A stretch of DNA of 64,000 bases from Ravibacter sp964562455 (GTDB lineage: Bacteria; Bacteroidota; Bacteroidia; Cytophagales; Spirosomataceae). Below the pieces are notes generated by a model. That model saw only the letters and a program-made list of their open reading frames with translations, did not search any database and was not told the origin of the DNA. Positions 53,433-62,734 of this stretch are shown piece after piece (within the stretch, counting starts at the first letter, position 1; each line of letters begins with the position of its first letter). A program made the position numbers and the translations under genes. The stretch is from positions 1 through 64,000 of the forward strand of contig CAZLTN010000009.1 in assembly GCA_964562455.1 (NCBI GenBank), written 5' to 3'.

Positions 53433-55088
53433 ATGGGATCATTGATAAAAAAAGGCTGGTGGATAGCAGTAGCATTGCTTGGCATTGCTGCGTGGTCGTT
53501 TAGAAATGACGACCGGCTTTTTGAAATTGCCAGGAACCTGGACATTTACGCATCATTGTATAAAGAGCTCAATACCTATTATGTCGACGATGTAAATCCG
53601 AATACGGTCATAAAAACCAGCATAGACGCTATGCTGGAGTCGCTGGACCCTTACACCGTTTACTACGCCGAAGACGACATCGAGGATTTTATGACCCTTA
53701 CTACCGGGAAGTATAATGGTATCGGGGCGCTGGTCAACTCGGCCAACGGCAGGTATATCGTGATGATGGTCTATGAAGGTACCCCGGCAGAAAAGGCTGG
53801 TATAAGGATTGGGGATGAAATTCTGAAAATCGATGATGTAGATGTTTCGGTAAGAAGGGAAACCGATTCGGGAAAGCTGCTGAAAGGCCAGACGGGAACG
53901 AATGTGAAGCTTACGGTAAAGCGCTTTGGTCAACCTACTCCTATCGATATCATGGTCGGACGGGATGTTGTAAAAATGACCAATGTTCCTTACTATGGAA
54001 TGCTGAATGAGGAGGTAGGCTACATCGATCTGAAAGACTTTACCACTACGGCTGCCAAAGAGGTGCAGCATGCCTTTCATGAATTGAAGGGAAAGGGAAT
54101 GAAAAAGCTTGTTCTTGATGTTCGCGATAACCCCGGCGGACTGCTCGATATGGCCATTAACATATCGAATTTTTTTATTCCGAAAGGGAAAGAGATAGTC
54201 TCTACCAAGGGAAAGATCACTGATTGGAACAAAAGATACAACGCCAATAACACAGCGATAGATATCGAAATCCCGCTTGTGGTGCTCACCAGTAACAGGA
54301 GCGCTTCGGCTGCGGAAATTGTATCGGGAGTTATGCAGGATTATGACAGGGGGGTACTTGTGGGGCAGAGAACTTACGGCAAAGGACTCGTGCAAACCAC
54401 GCGGGATTTGTCTTACAATACCAAAATGAAGATCACCACCGCCAAATATTATATTCCGAGCGGCAGGTGTATCCAGGCTATTGACTACAGCCTGAGAAAT
54501 GATGACGGCAGCGTCGCCAAAATCCCGGATTCCCTGATGACCGAATTCAGGACTGCAAACGGCCGGAAAGTGTATGACGGCGGCGGTGTTTTGCCCGATA
54601 TCGAAGTAGAAAGAGAGACTTTTTCACCTATTGCCAATGCGCTGGGGAGTAATCGCCTGTTCTTTGACTATGCGGTAAAATACCATTCTGAGCACGCCCG
54701 TATAAAGCCGGCGGCTGAGTTTGAGCTTACAGATTCGGAATACCGTGAGTTTGAAAAATGGCTGGGTACTAAAGAATACGATTATACTACAAAGGTAGAA
54801 AGCGACCTGGCAGAGCTGGAAGCTTCGGCGAAAAAGGAGAAATCTTTCGCGTCCATAGAAGGGCAGTTTAAAGCGCTGAAAACCAAACTGACGCACAGCA
54901 GGGATAACGACCTTCAGCTGCACAAAAAGGAGATCAAGGCGTTGCTGGAGGAAGAAATCGTAAAGCATTACTACCTGGAAAAAGGGTATAAAGAGGCCTC
55001 GTTCAGGAATGACCAGGAGCTGAAAACTGCTTTGGAGCTTTTTAAGGACATGCCCCGCTATCAGCGTATACTGAAAGGAGGCTCCTGA
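53433..55088 (+). CDS. Carboxyl-terminal processing protease (S41, CtpA/Prc type)
   Basis: 551 residues. One N-terminal membrane helix or signal (WWIAVALLGIAAWSF) is followed by a PDZ domain (IVMMVYEGTPAEKAGIRIGDEILKI, about 108-180) and the S41 catalytic domain: YIDLKDFTTTAAKEV, LVLDVRDNPGG, catalytic Ser292 in RSASAAEIVSG and Lys317 in RTYGKGLVQ (25 residues apart, as expected). The C-terminal 120 residues are helical. It trims or degrades periplasmic proteins. It begins 46 bases after rnpA. Confidence 0.95.
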   Translation: MGSLIKKGWWIAVALLGIAAWSFRNDDRLFEIARNLDIYASLYKELNTYYVDDVNPNTVIKTSIDAMLESLDPYTVYYAEDDIEDFMTLTTGKYNGIGALVNSANGRYIVMMVYEGTPAEKAGIRIGDEILKIDDVDVSVRRETDSGKLLKGQTGTNVKLTVKRFGQPTPIDIMVGRDVVKMTNVPYYGMLNEEVGYIDLKDFTTTAAKEVQHAFHELKGKGMKKLVLDVRDNPGGLLDMAINISNFFIPKGKEIVSTKGKITDWNKRYNANNTAIDIEIPLVVLTSNRSASAAEIVSGVMQDYDRGVLVGQRTYGKGLVQTTRDLSYNTKMKITTAKYYIPSGRCIQAIDYSLRNDDGSVAKIPDSLMTEFRTANGRKVYDGGGVLPDIEVERETFSPIANALGSNRLFFDYAVKYHSEHARIKPAAEFELTDSEYREFEKWLGTKEYDYTTKVESDLAELEASAKKEKSFASIEGQFKALKTKLTHSRDNDLQLHKKEIKALLEEEIVKHYYLEKGYKEASFRNDQELKTALELFKDMPRYQRILKGGS

Positions 55089-55122
55089 TTATGACCCCTT
55101 ACGCTTAAAATTAGAATAGCTC

Positions 55123-55830
55123 TTGTATATTCTCAGTGTCGATTCGTCAACCAGGTTCTGTTCGGTGGCTGTTCATCGTGACGGAACAGAGGTATTTTCT
55201 ACCCGGAGCAGGGTGGAGAAGTCTGCTTCTTCCATGCTGACCGTGCTCGTTCAGACCGCCGCTGATGCTGCCGGCATCGGGCTGGAAGCTATAGATGCCT
55301 TTGCTGTCGGTGCCGGGCCCGGGTCCTATACAGGGCTGAGAGTGGCAACTTCCGTCGTAAAAGGCCTTTGTTTTGCGCTCGACAAGCCCCTGGTAGCAGT
55401 CAACACACTCGAAGCTATGGCATTGCAGGTAAGGAAATCTGTCTCGGCAACAGCCGGCATGATCGATGACCCTGCGTTATTATTTGTTCCTATGATCGAC
55501 GCGCGGCGAATGGAAGTATACTGCGCCATTTTTGACTATGAGGGAAAGATGGTGGGAGATACAAGCGCGGTTATCGTTGAAAGCAGCTCTTTTGAAACCT
55601 GGCTTGAAAAGGGGCGGGTTGTTTTTTTCGGCGATGGGGCCGCAAAATGTCGTTCAGTACTGCAGCATTCTCCTAATGCTGTTTTCTGGGAGTCTGAAAT
55701 TCATCCTGAAGCATCTTTTGTAGGTGAGCTCGCCTGCGGGTGTTTCCTCAATGGCGACCTGGAAGATGCTGCTGCTTTCGAGCCTTTTTATCTGAAGGAA
55801 TTTATGTCAAAGCCTGGAGCTGCGGTTTGA
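55123..55830 (+). CDS. tsaB: tRNA threonylcarbamoyladenosine synthesis protein TsaB
   Basis: 235 residues from TTG (an in-frame stop sits two codons upstream, so this is the first usable start). It has the ASKHA fold opening ILSVDSSTRFCSVAV and the family signature VGAGPGSYTGLRVATSVVKGL. The C-terminal half is typical of TsaB. It partners with TsaD and TsaE in t6A synthesis at position 37 of ANN-decoding tRNAs. Confidence 0.93.
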   Translation: MYILSVDSSTRFCSVAVHRDGTEVFSTRSRVEKSASSMLTVLVQTAADAAGIGLEAIDAFAVGAGPGSYTGLRVATSVVKGLCFALDKPLVAVNTLEAMALQVRKSVSATAGMIDDPALLFVPMIDARRMEVYCAIFDYEGKMVGDTSAVIVESSSFETWLEKGRVVFFGDGAAKCRSVLQHSPNAVFWESEIHPEASFVGELACGCFLNGDLEDAAAFEPFYLKEFMSKPGAAV

Positions 55831-55867
55831 TACTATTTTCTACCCCTTACTCCCGAGTGACGCTCTC

Positions 55868-56167
55868 TCATTTATTTATTTCAAAAAGCGGCTCCTGACG
55901 GTTATCCCAAAAGCAGATTACAGTTATGGCATGCTGTTCGATAGTATAAAATATAGAGCAGTTTTTATGCACAATGCATTTGCGTACGGTAGAATTTTTG
56001 GAAATGAGAGGGTAGAGGTGAGGTGTCTTTGAGATAATGCCAAGGGCGTGAGTAATGCGTCTTTCAAACTTTTTTACATATTGGAAGTCCCATTGATGAA
56101 GCAGCTGCTGGGAAATCGCTTCAAATGTTTGTTCTGCCTCAGGTGTAAATAAAAGAGGATGCAACAT
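55868..56167 (-). CDS. ParE/RelE-type toxin
   Basis: 99 residues of the ParE/RelE plasmid-stabilisation fold: FTPEAEQTFEAISQQLLHQW, FERRITHALGIISKTPHLYPLI, KCIVHKNCSIFYTIEQHAITVICFWDNRQEP. The final WDNRQEP is the common ParE end. ParE toxins poison gyrase, RelE toxins cut mRNA on the ribosome; which applies is uncertain. The antitoxin gene is 30 bases upstream. Confidence 0.85.
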   Translation of the reverse strand: MLHPLLFTPEAEQTFEAISQQLLHQWDFQYVKKFERRITHALGIISKTPHLYPLISKNSTVRKCIVHKNCSIFYTIEQHAITVICFWDNRQEPLFEINK

Positions 56168-56197
56168 TTTTACGGTGAGGCGAAATGCAGGCCGTGA

Positions 56198-56404
56198 TTA
56201 TTTTGAGAAGTGTCTCTTTTTAAATTCTTCGAGGCCGATTGTGTTTCCTGCGGCAGCTTGTTCCAGCCCCCTGTTAATACTGTCTCCAACATGCTCGGGC
56301 ATACTTTTGAACTGTGATTCAAAGGGGACTTTGAGTGCCTTCAAAACGGATTTTACAGTTTTAAGCTGTTCCAGGTTTTCCGGATGTATTGTGATTGCCT
56401 CCAT
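56198..56404 (-). CDS. Antitoxin partner of the ParE/RelE toxin
   Basis: 68 residues: MEAITIHPENLEQLKTVKSVLKALKVPFES, then a linker and SINRGLEQAAAGNTIGLEEFKKRHF. This is the pattern of short Bacteroidota antitoxins with a strand-helix N-terminus and a toxin-binding helix. It precedes the toxin in the same direction, as is normal for type II modules, and presumably autorepresses. Confidence 0.8.
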   Translation of the reverse strand: MEAITIHPENLEQLKTVKSVLKALKVPFESQFKSMPEHVGDSINRGLEQAAAGNTIGLEEFKKRHFSK

Positions 56405-56493
56405 TTTTAAATACGGATGATCTGATCAATTTATAAATCTGACAACAGTCCGGCAGATATTTTAACAAATATAATAATTTATAATTTCAATTA

Positions 56494-57156
56494 TCACCTC
56501 AGATCCACTATCTCGGCACCCGGGAAGTTCTTACTGGCGAAGGCAAATTCACCTTCATTTACAGCAGGATTGACCTTGAAATCGGTAACTTCGAAGTTAG
56601 TGGTTTCACTACCTTTGGCGAATATCTTCCACCCTTTGATAGATTTATCCTCTTTATCGATCATGAGCTCTATCCTGCTTACCTGGGAGTTGGCTTTGGA
56701 AGGCGTCATGCGGATGTTTTCGTAAGTACGTCCGTTCGCCTTGGTTTCACCTATAAATGTGTTTTTATAACCCTTTTTATAAGCCAGGTAAATCCTCGTC
56801 GGACTGAGGTCTCCGATCTCTTCGGAATCGTAATCCTGTAAAGTCACCTCGTTGCTTTCTTTCAGGAATGTAGCCATTACTTTGCCGTCGTTCAGGATTT
56901 CCTGGTCGGCCATTTTGAGCCGGAACTTCTCACCTTTTACAGTCGCTTCTCCTTTGGCCGGCCTTCCGCCCGCAGCAGCGTAAGTGAAGGTGACCTTGTA
57001 GGAAGAGAGTGCCTGGTAGCGCTCGCTCATTGCATCAAGGATGGTTGCTGCCTTTTTATCGTCCTGGGCTGAAGCGTTGAAAATGCTAAAGGGGAGCGTT
57101 AGAAGCAGAAGCAAAAAAATAGATCTTACTGATGGCGTTATCATAATGTATTTCAT
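56494..57156 (-). CDS. lolA: LolA-like outer-membrane lipoprotein carrier protein
   Basis: 220 residues with a signal peptide (IFLLLLLTLPFSIFNASAQ). It has the LolA fold pattern: LDAMSERYQALSSYKVTFTY, GEATVKGEKFRLKMADQEILNDGKVMATFLKESNEVTLQDY, DKSIKGWKIFAKGSETTNFEVTDFKVN, GEFAFASKNFPGAEIVDLR. It would carry lipoproteins across the periplasm. A second in-frame Met five residues in is an alternative start. Downstream in the same orientation comes the antitoxin; upstream is a repeat-rich gap and ftsK. Confidence 0.85.
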   Translation of the reverse strand: MKYIMITPSVRSIFLLLLLTLPFSIFNASAQDDKKAATILDAMSERYQALSSYKVTFTYAAAGGRPAKGEATVKGEKFRLKMADQEILNDGKVMATFLKESNEVTLQDYDSEEIGDLSPTRIYLAYKKGYKNTFIGETKANGRTYENIRMTPSKANSQVSRIELMIDKEDKSIKGWKIFAKGSETTNFEVTDFKVNPAVNEGEFAFASKNFPGAEIVDLR

Positions 57157-57170
57157 CTGAATAAATAAGG

Positions 57171-57297
57171 AGCTTCGACTCCGCTAGCTTCGACTCCGCT
57201 CAGCTACCTTTCACTCCGCTCAGCTACCTTCGGCTCCGCTATAGAAGCTCTGGTTAGGCTACCTCATTTGGTCCGGTAGCTGAGCGGAGTCGAAGCT
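57171..57297. repeat. Direct and inverted CTTCGACTCCGCTCAGCTACC repeats
   Basis: Between lolA and ftsK. Four imperfect direct units (57171-57240, AGCTTCGACTCCGCT and AGCTACCTTTCACTCCGCT types) are followed by one exact inverted copy: 57186-57208 and 57275-57297 are perfect 23-base complements 66 bases apart. It can form a large hairpin and looks like a dispersed genomic repeat rather than a terminator (no U-run). Confidence 0.85.
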
Positions 57298-57321
57298 TAG
57301 ACAGCGAAGGTCGGGCAGGGT

Positions 57322-59859
57322 TTAAGCAAGCCCCATTGCTCCTAATTGCTGTTCCAGGCTTTCAAGGTCGTGAAACAGTACTTCCCGCGCTTTACTGCCT
57401 GTGAAAGGCCCGGTTACACCGAGGGTTTCCAACTGGTCCATGATCCGACCTGCCCGGTTGTAGCCCAGCTTCATTTTACGTTGGATGAGGGATGTGCTGC
57501 CCTGTTGATGCGTGACAACAAGGCGGGCCGCCTCGGGCAGCAGTGGATCGAAGCTGTTGATATCCAGGTCCTCACGCAGCTCACTGGTATCATCTCCCTC
57601 GTATTCCGGAAGAGCATATGCTTCATTATATCCGCGCTGGTTGCCTACGTAGTTGCAAATGGCCTCCACTTCCCGCGTATCGATAAAGGGGCATTGAAGC
57701 CGGAGCATTTCGGAATTCAGTGACAGGAGCATATCTCCGTGCCCGACCAGTTGCTCGGCGCCTCCTGCGTCCAGGATCGTGCGGGAATCGATACTGGAAG
57801 TCACTTTGAATGAAAGCCTTGCAGGGAAGTTTGCTTTGATAAGCCCCGTAATTACTTTTACGGACGGCCGCTGCGTCGCCACCACAAGATGTATGCCGAC
57901 CGCCCGCGCCAGTTGCGCGAGACGGGCAATAGGGGTTTCCACTTCTTTGCCTGCGGTCATCATCAGGTCAGCGAGCTCATCGATAACGAGGACAATAAAG
58001 GGTAAAAACCGGTGCCCTTTCTGGGGGTTCAGCTTCCGCTCCACAAATTTGGCGTTATACTCCTTCAGGTTCCTCACCGCTGCTTCCTTCAGCAGGTCGT
58101 AGCGGCTGTCCATTTCGATGCAGAGGGAGTTCAGCGTGTAAATGACTTTCTTGGTGTCGGTAATAATGGCTTCTTCGCTGTTGGGCAACTTCGCCAGGTA
58201 ATGCCGCTCCAGGTGATTGAAAAGTGTCAACTCTACCTTTTTAGGGTCAACCAGTACAAACTTCAATTGTGATGGATGCTTCCTGTAAATGAGAGATGCC
58301 AGCAGCACGTTAAGCCCGACCGATTTCCCCTGGCCGGTGGCACCGGCGATCAGAAGGTGAGGCATTTTAGCCAGGTCTGCTACATGAATTTCATTTGAAA
58401 TTGTTTTTCCCAACACGATCGGGAGGTCGTAAGTCGATTTCTGAAAGCGTTCATGGCTGAACACCGTGCGGATATAGACGGTTTCCCGGCGTTTGTTCGG
58501 GACCTCGATCCCGATGGTTCCGCGGCCCGGCATGGGTGCTATAATCCTGATACCCAGAGCCGAAAGACTCAAAGCAATGTCTTTCTCAAGGCTTTGTATT
58601 TTGGAAATGCGCACGCCCGCTTCAGGAATGATCTCGTAAAGCGTGACAGTAGGGCCAATGGTAGCTTTTATTTTGGCTATTCGGATCCCGTAGCTTCCCA
58701 GTGTTTCTACTATGCGGTTTTTATTGCTTTCAAGCTCCTCATGCGAAACCTTTTCCTGCGGATTGTCGTCGGGCATTGAAAGCAGGTCGACACCCGGGTT
58801 ACGGAAAGTAGGAAGATCGAGCGTGGAGTCATATTCTCCGAATTCTTCTACCAGTTCCCGGCTAAGGTCCCGCTCCTGGTTTTCGGGCGGGGGCGATGCT
58901 GCAGGGAGCTCTTCCTCTTCTTCTATCTCAAGCTTAAGCGACGGGGTCTTGGTATTGGCAGCCGGATTCTCTATTTCAGGCTCATCCTGCAATATCTCGA
59001 AAGACGGTTCCTTTGAGGATACAGGAAAAGGGATTTCCTCTTTTACCGTACTTTCCACATAAGGAATACGGGCGGCAGGCTGCTGCTCTTCCGGAGCTTC
59101 TTTTGTCGCCCGCCTGAAAAGGTTGGGGAAAAGCCCGCCGTTTTTCCGTTCGATCGTGGATTCCTCCTCCTCCTCATCAGCGTCTTCTTCCGCCGGATCT
59201 TCCTGTGACGCTTTCTTCGGGTTAAAACTTTTAAGAAAATCGAGGGAAGTCACGTTATATGCCGAAATGATATAAAAGAAAAGAGCCAGCACGATAACCA
59301 GGAAGCTTCCCCATTTCAGCAGGTTAAAAAGAATGATGTTGGCCTCATAACCGAAGCCGCCTGAAAGGTAGCCGAGGGTAGCCTGCTCACCGCTCATCAG
59401 CACGATGTAACCCATCAGGAGACTGGTCCAGAGAGTATAAAAGATGATGTGTCGGGAAATGCCTGCAAGCGGAAAACGTTGCTCCTGGGTAAGGAGCGTC
59501 CAGCCGGCAAGAATGGGAATGGCCGGGATGAAGAGGGCTCCTAAGCCAAACCAACGGTATATAAATACATGCGAAATCACAGCTCCCCAGATACCCAAAG
59601 CGTTATCGACATTTTTGCCGACCTGCCGGATAGAGCCCGACCAAATGCTGTCGAGAGCACTCTGATCGCTATTGCCTGTGAAAATGTGAGACAGGAAAGC
59701 GATGAACATCAGGATGCCTAGTGTCAGCAGGATCGCTCCCCAGAACAATGCCCTGTTTTCCCCGTAAAATAGACCTCTGATGGAAATCCCTCCGGACCGG
59801 GTGTGTGGGGTGGTGTTTCTGGTCCTGGAGCCATTTCCTCGTTCTCGTCTCTCAGACAT
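57322..59859 (-). CDS. ftsK: DNA translocase FtsK/SpoIIIE
   Basis: 845 residues. Four N-terminal membrane helices (about 30-200), an acidic low-complexity linker (EEDADEEEEES, EEEEELPAASP), then the motor: GTIGIEVPNKRR, Walker A GATGQGKSVGLNVL, Walker B FIVLVIDELADLMMTAG, and VVATQRPSVKVITG. The C-terminal gamma winged helix ends KMKLGYNRAGRIMDQLETLGVTGP. It pumps the chromosome terminus through the septum and activates XerCD. pyrD lies just upstream in the same direction. Confidence 0.97.
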   Translation of the reverse strand: MSERRERGNGSRTRNTTPHTRSGGISIRGLFYGENRALFWGAILLTLGILMFIAFLSHIFTGNSDQSALDSIWSGSIRQVGKNVDNALGIWGAVISHVFIYRWFGLGALFIPAIPILAGWTLLTQEQRFPLAGISRHIIFYTLWTSLLMGYIVLMSGEQATLGYLSGGFGYEANIILFNLLKWGSFLVIVLALFFYIISAYNVTSLDFLKSFNPKKASQEDPAEEDADEEEEESTIERKNGGLFPNLFRRATKEAPEEQQPAARIPYVESTVKEEIPFPVSSKEPSFEILQDEPEIENPAANTKTPSLKLEIEEEEELPAASPPPENQERDLSRELVEEFGEYDSTLDLPTFRNPGVDLLSMPDDNPQEKVSHEELESNKNRIVETLGSYGIRIAKIKATIGPTVTLYEIIPEAGVRISKIQSLEKDIALSLSALGIRIIAPMPGRGTIGIEVPNKRRETVYIRTVFSHERFQKSTYDLPIVLGKTISNEIHVADLAKMPHLLIAGATGQGKSVGLNVLLASLIYRKHPSQLKFVLVDPKKVELTLFNHLERHYLAKLPNSEEAIITDTKKVIYTLNSLCIEMDSRYDLLKEAAVRNLKEYNAKFVERKLNPQKGHRFLPFIVLVIDELADLMMTAGKEVETPIARLAQLARAVGIHLVVATQRPSVKVITGLIKANFPARLSFKVTSSIDSRTILDAGGAEQLVGHGDMLLSLNSEMLRLQCPFIDTREVEAICNYVGNQRGYNEAYALPEYEGDDTSELREDLDINSFDPLLPEAARLVVTHQQGSTSLIQRKMKLGYNRAGRIMDQLETLGVTGPFTGSKAREVLFHDLESLEQQLGAMGLA

Positions 59860-59877
59860 GTTTGTAGTGGATATTTG

Positions 59878-60909
59878 TTATTGACGTGCCAGTCCCCTGC
59901 ATAGCCTGCTCGCCAACCCGGGGCCTTCATAGATAAACCCGGTATAGACTTGCAGGAGGGACGCGCCGGCTTCCAGCTTGTATTTGGCGGTAGCAACAGA
60001 TGAAATCCCGCCTACTCCGATAACCGGGAAGGCATGGCCGGACTTCTCGCAAAGATAACGAATTACGTCGGTACTGACCTTTTCCAGGGGTGCTCCGCTG
60101 AGCCCGCCGGCCCCTATTCCGGACACAATTGTTTCCGGAGTTACAAGACCGGCTCTTGAGATAGTGGTGTTGGTAGCGATGACGCCGGCGATGCCGGTTT
60201 CGGTGACAATTTCAATGATGTCGTCGAGCTGGGCGGTTGTCAGATCGGGTGCTATTTTCAGGAATACCGGGCGGCTTACCGGCTTTTCTGAATTCAGTTT
60301 CTGAATCGCCGAAAGAAGCTCCTTCAACGGGCCTTTTTCCTGCAGCTCGCGGAGCCCCGGGGTATTGGGCGAGCTTACGTTGACCACGAAATAGTCCACA
60401 AAGTCATAAAGATCGCGGAAGCATGCCAGGTAGTCGTCCAGCGCTCTTTCGTTTGGAGTATCCTTGTTCTTGCCTATGTTTCCGCCTACCAGGATGGAGG
60501 ATTTCCTGTACCGGAGTCTCCCTGCAGCTACCTCTGCTCCGCGGTTATTGAAACCCATGCGGTTAATAAGCGCCTTGTCCCTTTTCAGCCTGAAAAGCCT
60601 GGGTTTATCGTTGCCCGGCTGTGGTCGGGGAGTGACAGTGCCGATTTCCACGTACCCGAAGCCGAGCGTTTCCATGATGTCGACCATCTCGGCATTTTTG
60701 TCAAACCCTGCCGCCAGGCCGACAGGATTTTTAAAAGTAAGGCCGGCGACTTTAACTTCCAACGAAGGGTGCTCGAATGTATAAGCTTTACGGAGCAGAT
60801 CTTTTACAAAAGGAAGCCGAAATATAAAATGCAGGAGGCCGGCTACAAAACCATGCGCTCTTTCAGCATCCATTCTGAATAATACGGGGAGAACCAGCAA
60901 CTTGTACAT
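59878..60909 (-). CDS. pyrD: Dihydroorotate dehydrogenase (quinone, class 2)
   Basis: 343 residues from the ATG at 60909; an upstream in-frame start at 60987 would add 26 unusual residues across the ahcY terminator region. Class 2 features are the N-terminal helical membrane-docking part (LLVLPVLFRMDAERAHGFVAGLLHFIF), NPVGLAAGFDKNAE, GYVEIGTVTPRPQPGN, INRMGFNN, the catalytic Ser in NVSSPNTPGLRELQ, KIAPDL and GVGGISS. It oxidises dihydroorotate to orotate with quinone as acceptor at the inner membrane. 18 bases upstream of ftsK. Confidence 0.96.
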   Translation of the reverse strand: MYKLLVLPVLFRMDAERAHGFVAGLLHFIFRLPFVKDLLRKAYTFEHPSLEVKVAGLTFKNPVGLAAGFDKNAEMVDIMETLGFGYVEIGTVTPRPQPGNDKPRLFRLKRDKALINRMGFNNRGAEVAAGRLRYRKSSILVGGNIGKNKDTPNERALDDYLACFRDLYDFVDYFVVNVSSPNTPGLRELQEKGPLKELLSAIQKLNSEKPVSRPVFLKIAPDLTTAQLDDIIEIVTETGIAGVIATNTTISRAGLVTPETIVSGIGAGGLSGAPLEKVSTDVIRYLCEKSGHAFPVIGVGGISSVATAKYKLEAGASLLQVYTGFIYEGPGLASRLCRGLARQ

Positions 60910-60972
60910 AAAAACAAAATTAGGAATATCGGAAGCGAGACTAAAGAAACAACCGGGATTTATTTTCCAAAA

Positions 60973-61009
60973 AAAAGGCCGGCGCACCAGTCAGATGCGT
61001 CGGCCTTTT
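60973..61009 (-). terminator. Intrinsic terminator after ahcY
   Basis: A 14-bp stem (60973-60986 with 60996-61009, one G.T pair) around a 9-base loop. On the minus strand it ends in eight T, 15 bases after the ahcY stop codon. Confidence 0.9.
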
Positions 61010-61024
61010 ACGGGGAGTACCGGT

Positions 61025-62338
61025 CTAGTAGCGGTAGGTGTCCGGCTTAAACGGGCCTTCCACGCTAACTCCAATGTATTCGGCCTGGTCCGGCTCAAGT
61101 ACTTCTAACCTGGCTCCTACGTGCGGTAGGTGCAGAGCTGCGACCTTTTCGTCCAGGAGCTTGGGAAGGACATAAACTTTCTTTTCATATTTCTCCGTGT
61201 AATTCCAGAGCTCGATCTGAGCCAGGGTCTGGTTGGAGAAAGAGCATGACATTACAAATGAGGGATGCCCCATTGCGCAGCCCAGGTTGACAAGACGGCC
61301 TTCCGCCAGTATGATAATTTCCTTGCCTTCCACGTTGTAGATGTCCACTTGCGGTTTTACCTGGTTTTTGGTGTGGCCGTAGCTGGCATTAAGCCAGGCC
61401 ATATCGATTTCGTTGTCGAAATGGCCTATGTTGCATACCACCGCCTTGTCGCGCATCTTTCTGAAATGACGCTCCGTGATAATCCTTTTGTTACCGGTTG
61501 CGGTAACGAAAATGTTGGCGCGGGAGGCCGCTTCATCAAGGGTAACGACTTCATAGCCGTCCATAGCAGCCTGGAGCGCGCAGATAGGGTCGATTTCGGT
61601 GACAAGTACCCTGCAGCCTGCTCCCCGCAGTGATTCTGCCGAGCCTTTTCCTACGTCGCCATAACCTGCTACCACAGCTACTTTACCGGCCAGCATCAGG
61701 TCGGTCGCTCTCCTGATAGCGTCTACGAGCGACTCCCGGCAGCCATATTTGTTATCAAATTTGGATTTGGTGACCGAGTCGTTGACGTTGATCGCAGGGA
61801 GGAACAATGTGCCTTTTTTCTGGCGTTCGTAAAGACGGTGGACGCCGGTTGTGGTTTCTTCGGAAAGCCCTTTGATATTGGGGATAAGCTCCGGGTATAT
61901 GTCAAATACCATATTAGTAAGATCTCCGCCGTCGTCCAGGATCATGTTAAGCGGCTTGCGATCCTCACCGAACCATAGCGTCTGTTCGATGCACCAGTCG
62001 AATTCTTCCGCGTTCATGCCTTTCCATGCATAAACAGCTATACCTGCTGCGGCGATTGCGGCGGCGGCGTGGTCCTGCGTGGAAAAAATATTGCAGGACG
62101 ACCAGGTAACTTCCGCACCGAGGGCAGTGAGTGTTTCGATCAGCACCGCTGTCTGTATGGTCATATGAAGGCACCCTGCAATCCTTGCTCCCTTGAGCGG
62201 CTGAGAAGGGCCGTATTCGGCGCGGATAGCCATCAGGCCGGGCATTTCTGCTTCGGCAAGTGTGATTTCCTTGCGTCCCCACTCAGCGAGTGAAATATCT
62301 TTAACCTTGTAAGGCAGGTATTCGGTGGCAACTGACAT
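61025..62338 (-). CDS. ahcY: Adenosylhomocysteinase
   Basis: 437 residues. Substrate-binding segments are AGCLHMTIQTAVLIETL and the NVNDSVTKSKFDNKYGCRESL core; the NAD domain has VVAGYGDVGKGSAESLRGAG; CNIGHFDNEIDM and the C-terminal FKPDTYRY (Lys and Tyr reach the partner's NAD site) are intact. It splits S-adenosylhomocysteine to adenosine and homocysteine. No SAH riboswitch was recognised in the 396 bases upstream. Confidence 0.98.
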   Translation of the reverse strand: MSVATEYLPYKVKDISLAEWGRKEITLAEAEMPGLMAIRAEYGPSQPLKGARIAGCLHMTIQTAVLIETLTALGAEVTWSSCNIFSTQDHAAAAIAAAGIAVYAWKGMNAEEFDWCIEQTLWFGEDRKPLNMILDDGGDLTNMVFDIYPELIPNIKGLSEETTTGVHRLYERQKKGTLFLPAINVNDSVTKSKFDNKYGCRESLVDAIRRATDLMLAGKVAVVAGYGDVGKGSAESLRGAGCRVLVTEIDPICALQAAMDGYEVVTLDEAASRANIFVTATGNKRIITERHFRKMRDKAVVCNIGHFDNEIDMAWLNASYGHTKNQVKPQVDIYNVEGKEIIILAEGRLVNLGCAMGHPSFVMSCSFSNQTLAQIELWNYTEKYEKKVYVLPKLLDEKVAALHLPHVGARLEVLEPDQAEYIGVSVEGPFKPDTYRY

Positions 62339-62734
62339 ATTGATTTTGTTTGTATATGACTGATAATTAAGGAAACCTCTAAAAACTCCTTATTTTGATC
62401 GCAAAAATAGCTATTTCTAATCTGGAAAGCGGCTAATCCAGATTATTAATTTAAAAACGTATTAATTTTTGGATGAATTATCTATTAATGAGTGATTTTT
62501 AATTAATATTTTACCGGATTGGCGCTGGTAGAACGGGCGGGAAGATAAATTGTCTTGATTTCTGAAACATTCCTCCCTCTTATTACAATTCTTTGCTTCC
62601 AATATTCGTAACTTTATAGTCGCGTTAACGAACTAAATGAAAAGATAACAGGTTCTTCATTTATTCGTTACATATGCGTGACGGATTTACTTCGTCATAC
62701 TAAAAGTAGCAGTACAAACTAGTACGCGTTAACC
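62339..62734. other. Divergent promoter region of ahcY and purF-like gene
   Basis: 396 AT-rich bases with no gene. For the plus strand, TTTG (62592-62595), 19-base spacer and TATAGTCG form a weak promoter. CGCGTTAAC occurs at 62621-62629 and again at 62725-62733, right before the purF-like ATG. TGACG/CGTCA (62679-62697) forms a short hairpin between them. For ahcY, TATTTTTG on the minus strand near 62402-62409 could be a -7 box. Confidence 0.5.

Noticed and set aside
62339..62734. An S-adenosylhomocysteine or SAM riboswitch before ahcY
   Set aside because: No matching conserved core or nested stems could be seen; the region is AT-rich with only short hairpins.
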